Shown: in pieces, positions 52,388-63,832 of the stretch
Layout: every line of letters begins with the position of its first letter
Numbering within the stretch: position 1 is the first letter of the stretch
Source: CAZLRH01 sp964562015
Lineage (GTDB): Bacteria > Verrucomicrobiota > Verrucomicrobiia > Opitutales > JABDGR01
Direction: 5' to 3'
Assembly: GCA_964562015.1 (NCBI GenBank)
Contig: CAZLRH010000015.1
Coordinates: 1-64,000 of the forward strand
Length of the DNA stretch: 64,000 bases
The notes under the pieces: generated by a model
What the model was told of the DNA's origin: nothing
Seen by the model: the letters and a program-made list of their open reading frames with translations, nothing else
The model's database searches: none
Position numbers and translations under genes: made by a program

Positions 52388-52430
52388 CGCCCCATCCGGC
52401 CTCCCGGTGGGGCGTTGTTATTTATTTGTT
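52388..52430 (+). terminator. Rho-independent-like terminator or leader hairpin
   Basis: CGCCCCA-T-CCGG (52388-52399) pairs with CCGG-TGGGGCG (52404-52414): an 11-bp GC stem with one bulged T and a 4-base loop, followed by the T-rich TTGTTATTTATTTGTT. It lies 79 bases before the histidine-kinase start, so it may end upstream transcription or act in the kinase leader. Confidence 0.65.
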
Positions 52431-52508
52431 AAAATCGCCCCTGGGCGGTACTTTGCACTGCGCAAGCCGGGCGGTTCTGGCAAATTGGCAGCGGGTTTCC
52501 CCTACTTT

Positions 52509-55043
<2,535 letters not shown>

Positions 55044-55150
55044 GGCGGGGGTTGCGGTTAGGCGGGGCCAAGAATTTCACGCAGCCGTAACAACCCGGCG
55101 CTTTACGCGGGGCGCAAGTATCTTTATCGCTGGGGAGTTCGCGCACCGCC

Positions 55151-56599
55151 ATGGCCTCCTCCAACCTCAACGCCCTCAACACCGCACTCGATGTTTCGCC
55201 ACTGCGGCCCCTCCATTGGCGGATCTGGGGCCTCTCGGCGATGGGCGTTTTTATTGACGGCTTTGATTTGTTCATCATCGGGGTAGCCCTGCCGCTGGTC
55301 ATCAATCAGTACAAGCCAGGCAATGTGCTCATCGGGTTGACGGTTGCGGCGGCGTCGCTGGGGGCCTTGGTGGGGGCATTGTTCGGCGGCATGATCACTG
55401 ACCGCGTGGGCCGCAAGCCCATCTATGTACTCGATATGCTGCTGGTGATTATTTTCTGCCTGGGATCGGCTTGTGCCTGGAACATGTGGAGCCTGGCCGC
55501 CATGCGCTTCCTGCTCGGCCTCGGGATCGGCGCGGATTATCCCCTCTGCGCCTCGTACATTTCTGAATTCATCCCGGCGCGACTGCGCGGACGCATGATT
55601 ATCGCGGCGTTCAGCTTTCAAGCTTTCGGCATGCTGGCCGCCGCTGCCGTCGGCGCACTCGTCCTCAAGCTTGATCCCTCGATGGGTGATTGGCGCTGGA
55701 TGCTGGGCCTGCCCGCGGCACCGGCCTTCGTCGTGCTGATCCTGCGCATGGGCCTGCCGGAAAGCGCGCGCTGGTACCTCGAGCACGGTCAGTTCAAAAA
55801 GGCCGCGCAAGTCGTCGGGCTCATCGTGCCCGAGCAAAAGCCCCAACTGGTCTCGCTGATGGAAAAGGAGGCGCAGCATATCGTTGAAGTGGAGGAAAAA
55901 AAGCTCGGCTATGCCGACCTCTTTTCCAAAAAATTTCGCCGCCGCACCCTGCTGGCGACGGTCCCGTGGTTCCTGATGGATATTTCCACCTACGGGATTG
56001 GCATTTTCACGCCGTTGATTCTCACGACCTTCCTCGCATCCCATGCGGGGGTGGACGGCGCCGCGACGGGCGCCATCGCCAGCGATTTTCGCGCGACGGA
56101 GGGCGCGGCCTTTGTGGACCTTTTTCTCATCCTTGGCTTCGTGCTCAATATTTGCCTGGTAGATCACTACGGTCGCATCCGGCTCCAAATCATCGGGTTT
56201 GCCGGGATGGCGGCGGGGTTGGTGCTGCTCTCCCTGGCGGGAGCCCGGCTGGAGGCCCAGCAAACGCCCAGCATGATCCTCGTGTTTCTCGGATTCATTC
56301 TTTTCAACGTGATGATGAACCTGGGCCCGAATGCCACCACGTTTATTCTGCCGGCGGAACTCTTTCCGACGCGCATCCGGGCGTCCGGCCACGGACTGGC
56401 CGCGGGCTGCGCCAAGCTCGGCGCCACGGTGGGCCTTTTCCTCCTGCCGATTTTTAAAGGGCGTTTTGGGCTCGTGGCCACGCTCGTCGGGCTGACGCTG
56501 GTGAGCCTGGCCGCGCTCATTGTCACCGTGGCCACGCGCATCGAAACCGCCGGGCGCTCGCTGGAGGATTTGCACCCCGGCGAAGCGCAGGTGGACTAG
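55151..56599 (+). CDS. MFS transporter, sugar-porter-like
   Basis: The 482-aa protein has twelve predicted membrane helices. GGMITDRVGRKPIYVLDM follows helix 2, FLLGLGIGADYPLC is in helix 4, and PESARWYLEHGQF is in the central loop, all MFS sugar-porter-type features. Pro-Ala-Glu-Leu-Phe-Pro-Thr-Arg-Ile-Arg near residue 403 is the PxxxxPxxxR motif. An insertion of about 25 residues before helix 8 is unusual. It may import a sugar or phosphate-like organic acid; the close upstream kinase could be its regulator. Confidence 0.9.
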   Translation: MASSNLNALNTALDVSPLRPLHWRIWGLSAMGVFIDGFDLFIIGVALPLVINQYKPGNVLIGLTVAAASLGALVGALFGGMITDRVGRKPIYVLDMLLVIIFCLGSACAWNMWSLAAMRFLLGLGIGADYPLCASYISEFIPARLRGRMIIAAFSFQAFGMLAAAAVGALVLKLDPSMGDWRWMLGLPAAPAFVVLILRMGLPESARWYLEHGQFKKAAQVVGLIVPEQKPQLVSLMEKEAQHIVEVEEKKLGYADLFSKKFRRRTLLATVPWFLMDISTYGIGIFTPLILTTFLASHAGVDGAATGAIASDFRATEGAAFVDLFLILGFVLNICLVDHYGRIRLQIIGFAGMAAGLVLLSLAGARLEAQQTPSMILVFLGFILFNVMMNLGPNATTFILPAELFPTRIRASGHGLAAGCAKLGATVGLFLLPIFKGRFGLVATLVGLTLVSLAALIVTVATRIETAGRSLEDLHPGEAQVD

Positions 56600-56628
56600 C
56601 ATCGACGCAAAAAGCCTGATTCCCAGCG

Positions 56629-59052
56629 CTACTGCGCGCGCGGGGCGGCGGCCGGGGCCGTCACCGTGGCGGCGGGCCCATCTGTCGGGGTCGCATCGGT
56701 CTTGGAGGCCAGCGTGACAATCGAGGTCGGCAGCTTGGCGCGGTCTTGTTCGGCCACGAGCCAGTCGCTCATGATGCGCAGGCCTTCACGCAACTGGATG
56801 TCGAAATTAATCGGCGCTTCGGTGTCATCGTCATCGCCCGACAGTACTGCCGCCGCCGGTGAGGGCATCTTGTCGTCGGCCTTGGCGGTCTTGGATTTTT
56901 CGTCCTCCTGGGCCTTGGCGGCGTCGAGCAGGACATCGGTGCTCTTGAAATTGGCGGGCACCATGGCTTCGAGGCGTGCCTTCAGCTTGTCGCGGTAATC
57001 GATGTCGGCCAGGCGCTGGGCGAGGCGCTCTTTGTAATTGAGCGAGTACTCCTTTTGTTCCTGCCGCGCCTTTTCCCAGGTGATGCGGTCCTTGAGGAAG
57101 GAGAATTCGTCCAGCTTTCCCTGGCGGCTCATGCTGTCGTCGCGCAATTTGACGAGCAACGGATCATCCACCAGCGAGGCGCGCCACGGGCCGTCGCCTT
57201 TTAACGTGAGCGGCAAGGCCGGCACGCTGTCCCAAACGAGCGCATGCTTCTGGTCGGCTTCGCCGATGGGCAAATAGTCAATGGTCGAGGGCAGCACGAT
57301 GTCGGCGGCGACGCCTTTCGACTGGATGGAATTGCCGTCGGGCAGGTACCACTTCTGAATTGTCACCTTGGCCGCGCCTTTTTCGGACGGGTCAATGCGG
57401 TCAAAGTCATAAACGGCCTGCACGGTGCCTTTGCCGTGGGTGTTGTGGTCCCCGACCACGAGCGCGCGGTGGTAATCCTGGAGCGCGCCCGTCATGATCT
57501 CGGTGGCCGAAGCGCTCATCTTGGAAACGAGCAGCAACAACGGCCCGTCCCACGCCACGGCGGGATCGGTGTCGCTCAGGCGCTCAAGGCGGCCCAGCGT
57601 ATCCCGCACCTGCAAGACCGGGCCCTGCGGAATGAACAAGCCGGTCAAATCAATGGCTTCATTGAGGAAGCCGCCGCCGTTGCGGCGCAGGTCCAGCACC
57701 AGGCCCTGGACGCCCGCGGCCTTCAATTTGCCGATCAATTCGCGCACATCGTCGGTCGTGCTGAAATTGCTGTCGCCGCCGCCTTTGCCATAGAAGGTGG
57801 GCAGGTCGATCACGCCGACGGGGACGGTCTTGTCGCCCACGGGCACGTCGATAATTTGGGCCTTGGCCAGATTCGTGGTGAGTTTGATTTCCTCGCGCGT
57901 GAGGGTGACTTCCTTCTTCGCGCCCTGGTCGTTCGCCGGGATCAGCAAGAGCCGCACCTGGGTGTCCGCCGCGCCGCGAATCATGTTCACGGTCTTGCGC
58001 AGTTTCGCCCCCACGACATCGGCGATGTCGCCCGTGGCCTGGCCGACGCCGACGATTTTGTCGCCGGGGTGGATTTGACCAGATTTGTCGGCCGGGCCGT
58101 TGGGCACCAATTCGTGCACGAGGCAGTAGCCGTCCTTCTCGCTCAACATGGCGCCGATGCCCACCAGGGAATTGCGCATGGCGATATCAAATTCCTCGAG
58201 GTAGTATTGCGAAAGAAAGCTGCTGTGCGGGTCATAGGCCTCGGCGAGGGTATTCAGAAACGTTTCCTGAACTTCGACGGCCTCGGTTTCCTGGCGCGAG
58301 TGCAGGTAGCTCTCATAACGCTTGCGGATTTCTGTCTTGGCCGCGGCAATTTTTTCCGCCGGTGTCTTCGGCTTGGCGTCGGCCGCAGGGGCCACTTTGG
58401 GCGTGATATCCGTGTCCGTTTTGACCGCGGCCGGCTGGTCGCCCTTGGCGGGCGTCGCGGTCTTCTTGTTGGCGGCGTTGATGTCGCGGGTTTCCAAGGC
58501 CAGCAGTTCGTTGATCATTTCGAACTTCAACTGTTTCTCCCAGAGCTTGTCGGCGTCTTCCATGTTGGCGGGCCAGGGCAAATCGGTGCGGTCAGGGCGG
58601 TAGGTTTCGGTGGTGGTCAGGTCGATGTCACTTTCGAGGCGCTTGTTGATCCAGGCCACCCGGTCAGTGACGCGGTCGCGGTATTTTTGAAAGATGGCAA
58701 AGGCCGGGTGCAAATCGCCCTGCTCGCGCACGTCGCGGGCCAGCGTGGAGGCGTCCAGATCCTGAAAGTCCTTTACGTCGCTCTCCAGGAGGAAAAGGTG
58801 GAGCGGGTCGAGATCGCCCATGTAAGAGCGCAGCAAGTCCTTCTGGTCCAAATCGGCGAGGGCCTTTTGCAGGTAGTGGCCCTTTTCCATGAAAAAGACT
58901 GTCGAGCGCGTTTCGAGCGCCATCTTGGGCGTCTCATCCAACGACGGCAGCACCACGGGCGCGGTCGTCGGCGTCGAGTCGGCGGCCAACAAGGGAGCAA
59001 TCAGGACGGTGGCCAGCAGGCCGCTATAAAGTGATTTGGATATGAATTTCAT
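56629..59052 (-). CDS. prc: Tail-specific (C-terminal processing) protease, Prc/Tsp
   Basis: The start at MKFISKSL (59052) gives a signal peptide and 807 aa. A long N-terminal domain (about 30-270) is followed by a PDZ domain (VHELVPNGPADKSGQIHPGDKI), the S41 core with LDLRRNGGGFLNEA, and the Ser/Lys dyad in MSASATEIMTGALQDYHRALVVGD...HGKGTVQ. A charged C-terminal domain of about 200 residues completes the Prc architecture. It degrades or trims periplasmic proteins. A low-complexity Ala/Lys/Thr-rich stretch near residue 205-250 interrupts the N-terminal domain. Confidence 0.93.
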   Translation of the reverse strand: MKFISKSLYSGLLATVLIAPLLAADSTPTTAPVVLPSLDETPKMALETRSTVFFMEKGHYLQKALADLDQKDLLRSYMGDLDPLHLFLLESDVKDFQDLDASTLARDVREQGDLHPAFAIFQKYRDRVTDRVAWINKRLESDIDLTTTETYRPDRTDLPWPANMEDADKLWEKQLKFEMINELLALETRDINAANKKTATPAKGDQPAAVKTDTDITPKVAPAADAKPKTPAEKIAAAKTEIRKRYESYLHSRQETEAVEVQETFLNTLAEAYDPHSSFLSQYYLEEFDIAMRNSLVGIGAMLSEKDGYCLVHELVPNGPADKSGQIHPGDKIVGVGQATGDIADVVGAKLRKTVNMIRGAADTQVRLLLIPANDQGAKKEVTLTREEIKLTTNLAKAQIIDVPVGDKTVPVGVIDLPTFYGKGGGDSNFSTTDDVRELIGKLKAAGVQGLVLDLRRNGGGFLNEAIDLTGLFIPQGPVLQVRDTLGRLERLSDTDPAVAWDGPLLLLVSKMSASATEIMTGALQDYHRALVVGDHNTHGKGTVQAVYDFDRIDPSEKGAAKVTIQKWYLPDGNSIQSKGVAADIVLPSTIDYLPIGEADQKHALVWDSVPALPLTLKGDGPWRASLVDDPLLVKLRDDSMSRQGKLDEFSFLKDRITWEKARQEQKEYSLNYKERLAQRLADIDYRDKLKARLEAMVPANFKSTDVLLDAAKAQEDEKSKTAKADDKMPSPAAAVLSGDDDDTEAPINFDIQLREGLRIMSDWLVAEQDRAKLPTSIVTLASKTDATPTDGPAATVTAPAAAPRAQ

Positions 59053-59281
59053 TCGGCATTTCTGAGGGGTTGAGGTTGTTTGACACTGTACACTACTGTT
59101 ACAAGTATGTCGAACCCCAAGTACGGCCACCTATTCCGCGCTTCCCATGGGGCCGGTGTAAAAGATAGGTCATGGGCGGGTCGGACTGGCTGTGAGTACC
59201 GTCCACCCGACCCAAATTTAAACCCCGTGAGCAGTCCGATGTTCCTTGTTCCGCTTGGCGAAGATTGCGCCGGGATTGCGG

Positions 59282-62020
59282 TTACGCATCCCGCAACCAA
59301 ACGATGGAGCGACCGCCGCGGTTGAGCCGGGCGTAGTTAGGAATCGCCACGAGCGGGCTGCCGTCGGCAAAGACCCCGTTGATAACGCGCACGCCGCCGA
59401 GCAAATCCGGCTGCCACTCGGTGGTCAGCGGCGTGTCCTGGGTCAACACCCTGTCCACACTGCCATCCACGCTCTCGATATTATAAAGCAACGGGCCGTA
59501 ACGCAGGGCCACCCGGTTCGTGTCGGCCGCGACGCGGCGGTCCGCCTTCACGCGCTGCACCGGCATGGGCAGGACCAGGTCAATTTTGTCCCCCGCCCGC
59601 CAGGTACGGGTGATGACCGCGTAACCGTTTTGCAACTCCGTTTTGATGCTTTGGCCATTGACGGCGAGCGACGTGAGTCCGCCAGTGGCGGGCGCCGTCG
59701 GATATAGCGCACTGACGTTGCGGCTGGGCACGCGGACCCGCAAGGTGAATTCCTTCGCGACCGCCGGGTTGATCGTCATGGCAACCGCGCCGCTCCAGGG
59801 ATAATCGGTCTTTTGCACCACTTGCACGTCCGTCCCTGCCACACCGCCGATGTTTACGGTGCCGCCGACAAACAGATTCACCACCAAGCCGTCCGGGCTT
59901 TTGGCGTACATCCATGTGGGGGCCATCAAGAGCACGCGGGGAAAATTTCCGACACAGCATGGGCAACTGTGCCAGGCGTAACGCGCGTTGCCGCGGCCGG
60001 GCATGGCCCCATTGCGCCCCTGATCATCGAGCGGGTTGGTGTAGTTGTAGAATTGGCCCGTGAGGTCAAAATCGCCCAAGATGGCGTTATAATACGTGTC
60101 CTCAATCAAGTCCGCGAATTTGGCGTCCTGATAGGTGAGGTTCAGCTTGTGCTGGAGAAACAGCACTCCGCAATTGGAACAGGATTCGCAATAGGCGTTG
60201 TTGCGCAGGGAGAAGTCCTTGCCGAAGCCTTCGGAGGTTTCACCGCTGCCGATGCCACCGGTGATGTAGTATTTTCTATTAACCATGTCGTCCCACAGCG
60301 ACAGCACGGCGCTCTGGTAATCGGGGTCGTGCGTCTCGAGCGCGATGTCCGCCATGCCGGAATACAGGTAAGTGGCGCGCACGGCGTGGCCCACGGCTTC
60401 GTATTGCTGAATGACGGGCAGGTGCGTCTGGTCGTATTCCGTGCCGCCGCCCTGGCCTCGGCAATCGAGGAGCCATTGGGCCAGTTGGATGTAATTATCG
60501 CCTTTCCCGCCCCCTTCGTGGTCATTGACAAAACGGCCGAAGCGCACCAGCGCCTGTTCCATTTCCTCATGGCCGTCATACCACGGCTTTTTCGGCGCCG
60601 GACCGAGGTTGGCCACCCAGCAGTCGGCCAGCTTTTTGGCGGCCTCGTACAACCGCGCATCCTGCTTGCCGGTCATTTGGAAATGCGCAATCGCGGCCTC
60701 GAGAAAATAACCGGCCGTGTAGCCCTCGTGCTCGGTGCGGGTGCGCGGGTCCCAGTGATTGCCACCGTTAAGGGTGAAACGCGTCTGCAAATACCCGTCG
60801 GCTTCCTGGGCGGCCAGGATGAGGGGAATCCATTCGTCGAGTTTTGCCCGCATGGACGACTGCGCCGCGAGAATGTCGGCATCCCCTTGCGCATCCGCCA
60901 AAAGCGCCACCGCCATCGACTCCACGAGATTATGCACGTAGGCGTTGGCAAACGGATATCCAACATGGCGGCCGGCCGGCCGGCCCGCGAGTTTGTGGCC
61001 CGCCTGAATGAAATTATTGATGCCGCCTTGGGCCAGATTCAGGTCGGAGAGCTGCTCCAGGCAGTGTGGAATCCAGGCCGTGATGAGGGTCTTCAGGCGG
61101 CCATTCAGCACCGGACTATCGATTTTGTACTCTTGCAAATAAACCGGCTCCCAGCGGACGGCTGGCGGTGCCTCCACCACGCGAACGCTGAGCGAATCGG
61201 CCGAGATGAGACTGCCTTCACCCGCTTGCAGCTTTAATACATAATCGCCGGCGGTGGAAAACCGGGCCGTGGTGACCGGCTCATGGGCGTTGGCAAACGT
61301 AACGGTTCCGGGACCGGAGACTTTGGTCCATATCAGTGACGAGGCCGCCGCCGGCCCGTCGGTCAACGTCTTCACTTTGCCCGCCAAATACGTCTGGCCG
61401 CCAATCACCACGCTGCGGTTAAGGCCCGCAATCACGGTGGGTGGAAACACCGGAGATTTCCCCGAGTCGATGACGCGGTATTCGATGACGCCAGTCGCGA
61501 TGCCGGTATCCGTGGCGGCGCCGTTGGCCACGATTTCCAGCCGCAGGCGCGTGGTCGTTACTTCGTCAAAAGTCGTGATGTTGAATTGATTGCCGTTCAA
61601 GCCCAGGCCGAGTGCGTTGAGGACCGGCACATACTGTGCGCCGTCCCAGTAAAGGATGCGATAAGAACTAGGGAAACCGATGCCCCGACCGTCATTCCAC
61701 CAATATACTTCGACTTGATTGGTGCTGATGGGCTGGCTCCAAGTGTAATCCACCCATTGGGTGCCGGTCCGATTCCAGTTGCCATACGTGCCGTGGCTGG
61801 TATCGCGCGAATTACGCGGGGTAAAGCCGTCATTAAGCGCGGCGAGCGTGGTGTCGCCGGAAACGTAGGAACTGGAGGGCGTGGCCGCCAACGCGAGATT
61901 CGCTCGTGCAACCGGCGTCTCCGCCGCGAGGAGGGTCGTCCAACGAGGCAAAAGAGTGGCGCCGCCGAACAACGCCGCACCTTTAAGAATTTCACGGCGA
62001 CTGGGAGGACGGAATTTCAT
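59282..62020 (-). CDS. GH127 (DUF1680) beta-L-arabinofuranosidase-type enzyme, Tat-exported, with discoidin-like domain
   Basis: The start at 62020 gives a twin-arginine signal (SRREILKGAALFGG) and 912 aa. A discoidin/F5-8C-like domain (about 35-175; WVDYTWSQPISTNQVEVYWW) is followed by an Ig-like linker (about 180-285) and the GH127 barrel. The catalytic and zinc-type cysteines are seen in YCESCSNCGVLF and WHSCPCCVGNFPR. GH127 enzymes remove L-arabinofuranose from plant arabinans, which fits the pectin module elsewhere in the window. The Tat signal suits an enzyme that folds with its metal before export. Confidence 0.93.
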   Translation of the reverse strand: MKFRPPSRREILKGAALFGGATLLPRWTTLLAAETPVARANLALAATPSSSYVSGDTTLAALNDGFTPRNSRDTSHGTYGNWNRTGTQWVDYTWSQPISTNQVEVYWWNDGRGIGFPSSYRILYWDGAQYVPVLNALGLGLNGNQFNITTFDEVTTTRLRLEIVANGAATDTGIATGVIEYRVIDSGKSPVFPPTVIAGLNRSVVIGGQTYLAGKVKTLTDGPAAASSLIWTKVSGPGTVTFANAHEPVTTARFSTAGDYVLKLQAGEGSLISADSLSVRVVEAPPAVRWEPVYLQEYKIDSPVLNGRLKTLITAWIPHCLEQLSDLNLAQGGINNFIQAGHKLAGRPAGRHVGYPFANAYVHNLVESMAVALLADAQGDADILAAQSSMRAKLDEWIPLILAAQEADGYLQTRFTLNGGNHWDPRTRTEHEGYTAGYFLEAAIAHFQMTGKQDARLYEAAKKLADCWVANLGPAPKKPWYDGHEEMEQALVRFGRFVNDHEGGGKGDNYIQLAQWLLDCRGQGGGTEYDQTHLPVIQQYEAVGHAVRATYLYSGMADIALETHDPDYQSAVLSLWDDMVNRKYYITGGIGSGETSEGFGKDFSLRNNAYCESCSNCGVLFLQHKLNLTYQDAKFADLIEDTYYNAILGDFDLTGQFYNYTNPLDDQGRNGAMPGRGNARYAWHSCPCCVGNFPRVLLMAPTWMYAKSPDGLVVNLFVGGTVNIGGVAGTDVQVVQKTDYPWSGAVAMTINPAVAKEFTLRVRVPSRNVSALYPTAPATGGLTSLAVNGQSIKTELQNGYAVITRTWRAGDKIDLVLPMPVQRVKADRRVAADTNRVALRYGPLLYNIESVDGSVDRVLTQDTPLTTEWQPDLLGGVRVINGVFADGSPLVAIPNYARLNRGGRSIVWLRDA

Positions 62021-62116
62021 TGGGGGATTCAATGAAGCTGGAAACAAAATGACGCTCTACGCCCAACCAACCGCGGGGTTAAGAAATTGTCGCGAATGAA
62101 AAACTTCCGTCAACCC

Positions 62117-63316
62117 CTATTGCAGCTTTTGCGCTGGCGGGTGCGATAATGTAAGCGTCAGCTTGTTGCCGCCGGAATCCCACACGATAATGGGCTCGTC
62201 CACCTGCAAGAGCGCAGTCGACGAGGTGCCCAGCCGCTGATAAGTCACTCCCGCTTGTGTGGCGGATTGCTGGGTCGTGCTGGGAAACATCCACTCGAAA
62301 TTATAGGCGACCTGATAGCCGCCGCGCTTCGGCAGTATCGTTCCGCTGACGGTGACTTTATGCAGGCTGTTCGGAATTTGGGCGGTGATGTTGAAATCAG
62401 GGCCGGGCCCGGTCCAAGTCTGATTGATTGGCACTCCCGCCACAAAGGCACCCTTGACGACCAAGGTGAGCAGATGACTCTGAACCTGCGGCAGGGCTTG
62501 ATGCTGCCACCAGCCGGCTGCCCACAATCCGCCGATTCCGAATAAAAAAATGGCCGTCACCCCCGCAACCCACCGGGCTGGCGTCGTCCAGCAAAGCCGC
62601 ACCAACCAACCTACCCAGCCGACTTTGCCAACTGCGGCCAAGGCTACGCCACTGACCGAGTGCGCCAAGCCGGAAGGTGCGATGGTCGTCGCATGGGCCC
62701 CCAGAGTCGACGCCAGCACTGCGGCCGTAGTTACCACGCCGCGGCGGGAAAAATATCCACGCAGTTTTTCGAGGGCCCGGCTGACGCGTTTTTGCGCGCC
62801 GTCGTCGCTCAAGGCCAGTGCCGCGCCGACTTCGCGCAAGCTCTTCCCCTCAAAAAACCGGAGCACCACCGCGTCCTGCTCCGCCGGCTTGAGCGCGCGC
62901 ATTGCCTCATCCAACAACGGCGCCAGGGACGACCAGTCCACCGTTGACCGCTCATTATTTTCGGACTCCTTCATGGCCGCGCCTTCCCATTCGCGCCGCC
63001 GCATTTCACTTCGTAGCGCGCTGACGGCGAGTCCGCATGTGACCCGATAAATCCAACCCGGCAAGGCGTTGCCCTCGCGTATGGTCCAAGCCTTGCGCGC
63101 GAGCTGAATGAAAACCTTCTGCGCCACATCCTGCGCCAATTGCCGGTCGCCCACCAACCGCAACGCCGTGCCGAAAGCCAAACCGACGTGCCGGTGGGCA
63201 AGTTCGGCAAAGGCCATTTCTGACTGGTGCTCGACATAGTGGCGCAACAGCTCGCGGTCGTCCGAGGAGTGGGCCGCCGGACTCGTGGCTGTAAAATTGG
63301 TTTGCTCGACGATCAT
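62117..63316 (-). CDS. ECF-type RNA polymerase sigma factor with transmembrane and periplasmic C-terminal extension
   Basis: The 399-aa protein has sigma region 2 (about 20-95; DVAQKVFIQLARKA) and region 4 (about 125-190; AVVLRFFEGKSLREVGAALALSDDGAQKRVSRALEKLR). Then come hydrophobic segments (about 195-225 and 255-272, the latter a clear helix) and an exported domain (about 285-399). That domain shares VKG...TWTGPGP and LGTSSTALLQVDEPIIVWD with the two genes just upstream. Fusion of a sigma factor to its own extracytoplasmic domain removes the need for a separate anti-sigma protein (inference). It lies 97 bp before GH127. Confidence 0.92.
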   Translation of the reverse strand: MIVEQTNFTATSPAAHSSDDRELLRHYVEHQSEMAFAELAHRHVGLAFGTALRLVGDRQLAQDVAQKVFIQLARKAWTIREGNALPGWIYRVTCGLAVSALRSEMRRREWEGAAMKESENNERSTVDWSSLAPLLDEAMRALKPAEQDAVVLRFFEGKSLREVGAALALSDDGAQKRVSRALEKLRGYFSRRGVVTTAAVLASTLGAHATTIAPSGLAHSVSGVALAAVGKVGWVGWLVRLCWTTPARWVAGVTAIFLFGIGGLWAAGWWQHQALPQVQSHLLTLVVKGAFVAGVPINQTWTGPGPDFNITAQIPNSLHKVTVSGTILPKRGGYQVAYNFEWMFPSTTQQSATQAGVTYQRLGTSSTALLQVDEPIIVWDSGGNKLTLTLSHPPAQKLQ

Positions 63317-63334
63317 CGCCCTACGGGCCGGTGC

Positions 63335-63814
63335 TCAAGATTTTGGCTTCTTCGTTAGCGTCAGGATAATCTTTTTGCCGTCGCGATCCAGCACGGTAAG
63401 CGGCTCGCCCACCTTGAGAATCGCGGTGGAGTTCAGGGCGAGATTTAGCACGGTGCGTGAGGCCGCCCCGCCGGGCCGCGGCAAAGCCACATCAAATACG
63501 AGTTGGCCGGACAGCGTGTAAGTCAGCCGGAAACGGTTTGATTCCTCCTCAATCGTGCCTTCGAAACGGAGCAGATTGCCCTCTTTGCTGGCGCCCGTGA
63601 CCAGCGTGCTCGCCGCTAAATTTGGACCGGTGCCCGACCACGTGAAATCCACCAGGAGGTCAGTCATCAGCACTCCTTTAACTGAGAGGGAAACATTTTC
63701 CTTGAGGGGCGGCATCGGTGGCACCTCGCCCTCCGCCGCTCTCGTGGCCTGCGCGCACAACACACTTAGCGCCAGCACCGCGGCGACCGCCATCATCGGG
63801 TATCGGGCTTTCAT
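63335..63814 (-). CDS. Exported protein homologous to the sigma-factor C-terminal domain
   Basis: The 159-aa product has a signal peptide (about residues 1-25) and a single beta-rich domain. It lines up with the sigma tail: VKGVLMTDLLVDFTWSGTGP against VKGAFVAGVPINQTWTGPGP, and NSTAILKVGEPLTVLDRDGK against SSTALLQVDEPIIVWDSGGN. It ends 18 bp before the sigma start, so the genes are co-transcribed. It may compete with or bind the sigma tail, but that is inference. Confidence 0.8.
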   Translation of the reverse strand: MKARYPMMAVAAVLALSVLCAQATRAAEGEVPPMPPLKENVSLSVKGVLMTDLLVDFTWSGTGPNLAASTLVTGASKEGNLLRFEGTIEEESNRFRLTYTLSGQLVFDVALPRPGGAASRTVLNLALNSTAILKVGEPLTVLDRDGKKIILTLTKKPKS

Positions 63815-63832
63815 GTGCGGCAGATTTGGCGG

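Noticed and set aside
57244..59034. 596-codon frame antisense to the Prc protease
   Set aside because: Low-complexity His/Gly/Val-rich translation with no domain; the opposite strand has a complete S41 protease.
59053..59281. Possible plus-strand promoter (TTGACA at 59080) and small frame 59080-59325
   Set aside because: The -10 candidate is poor and no plus-strand gene follows; the 81-codon frame overlaps the end of GH127 and has no motif.
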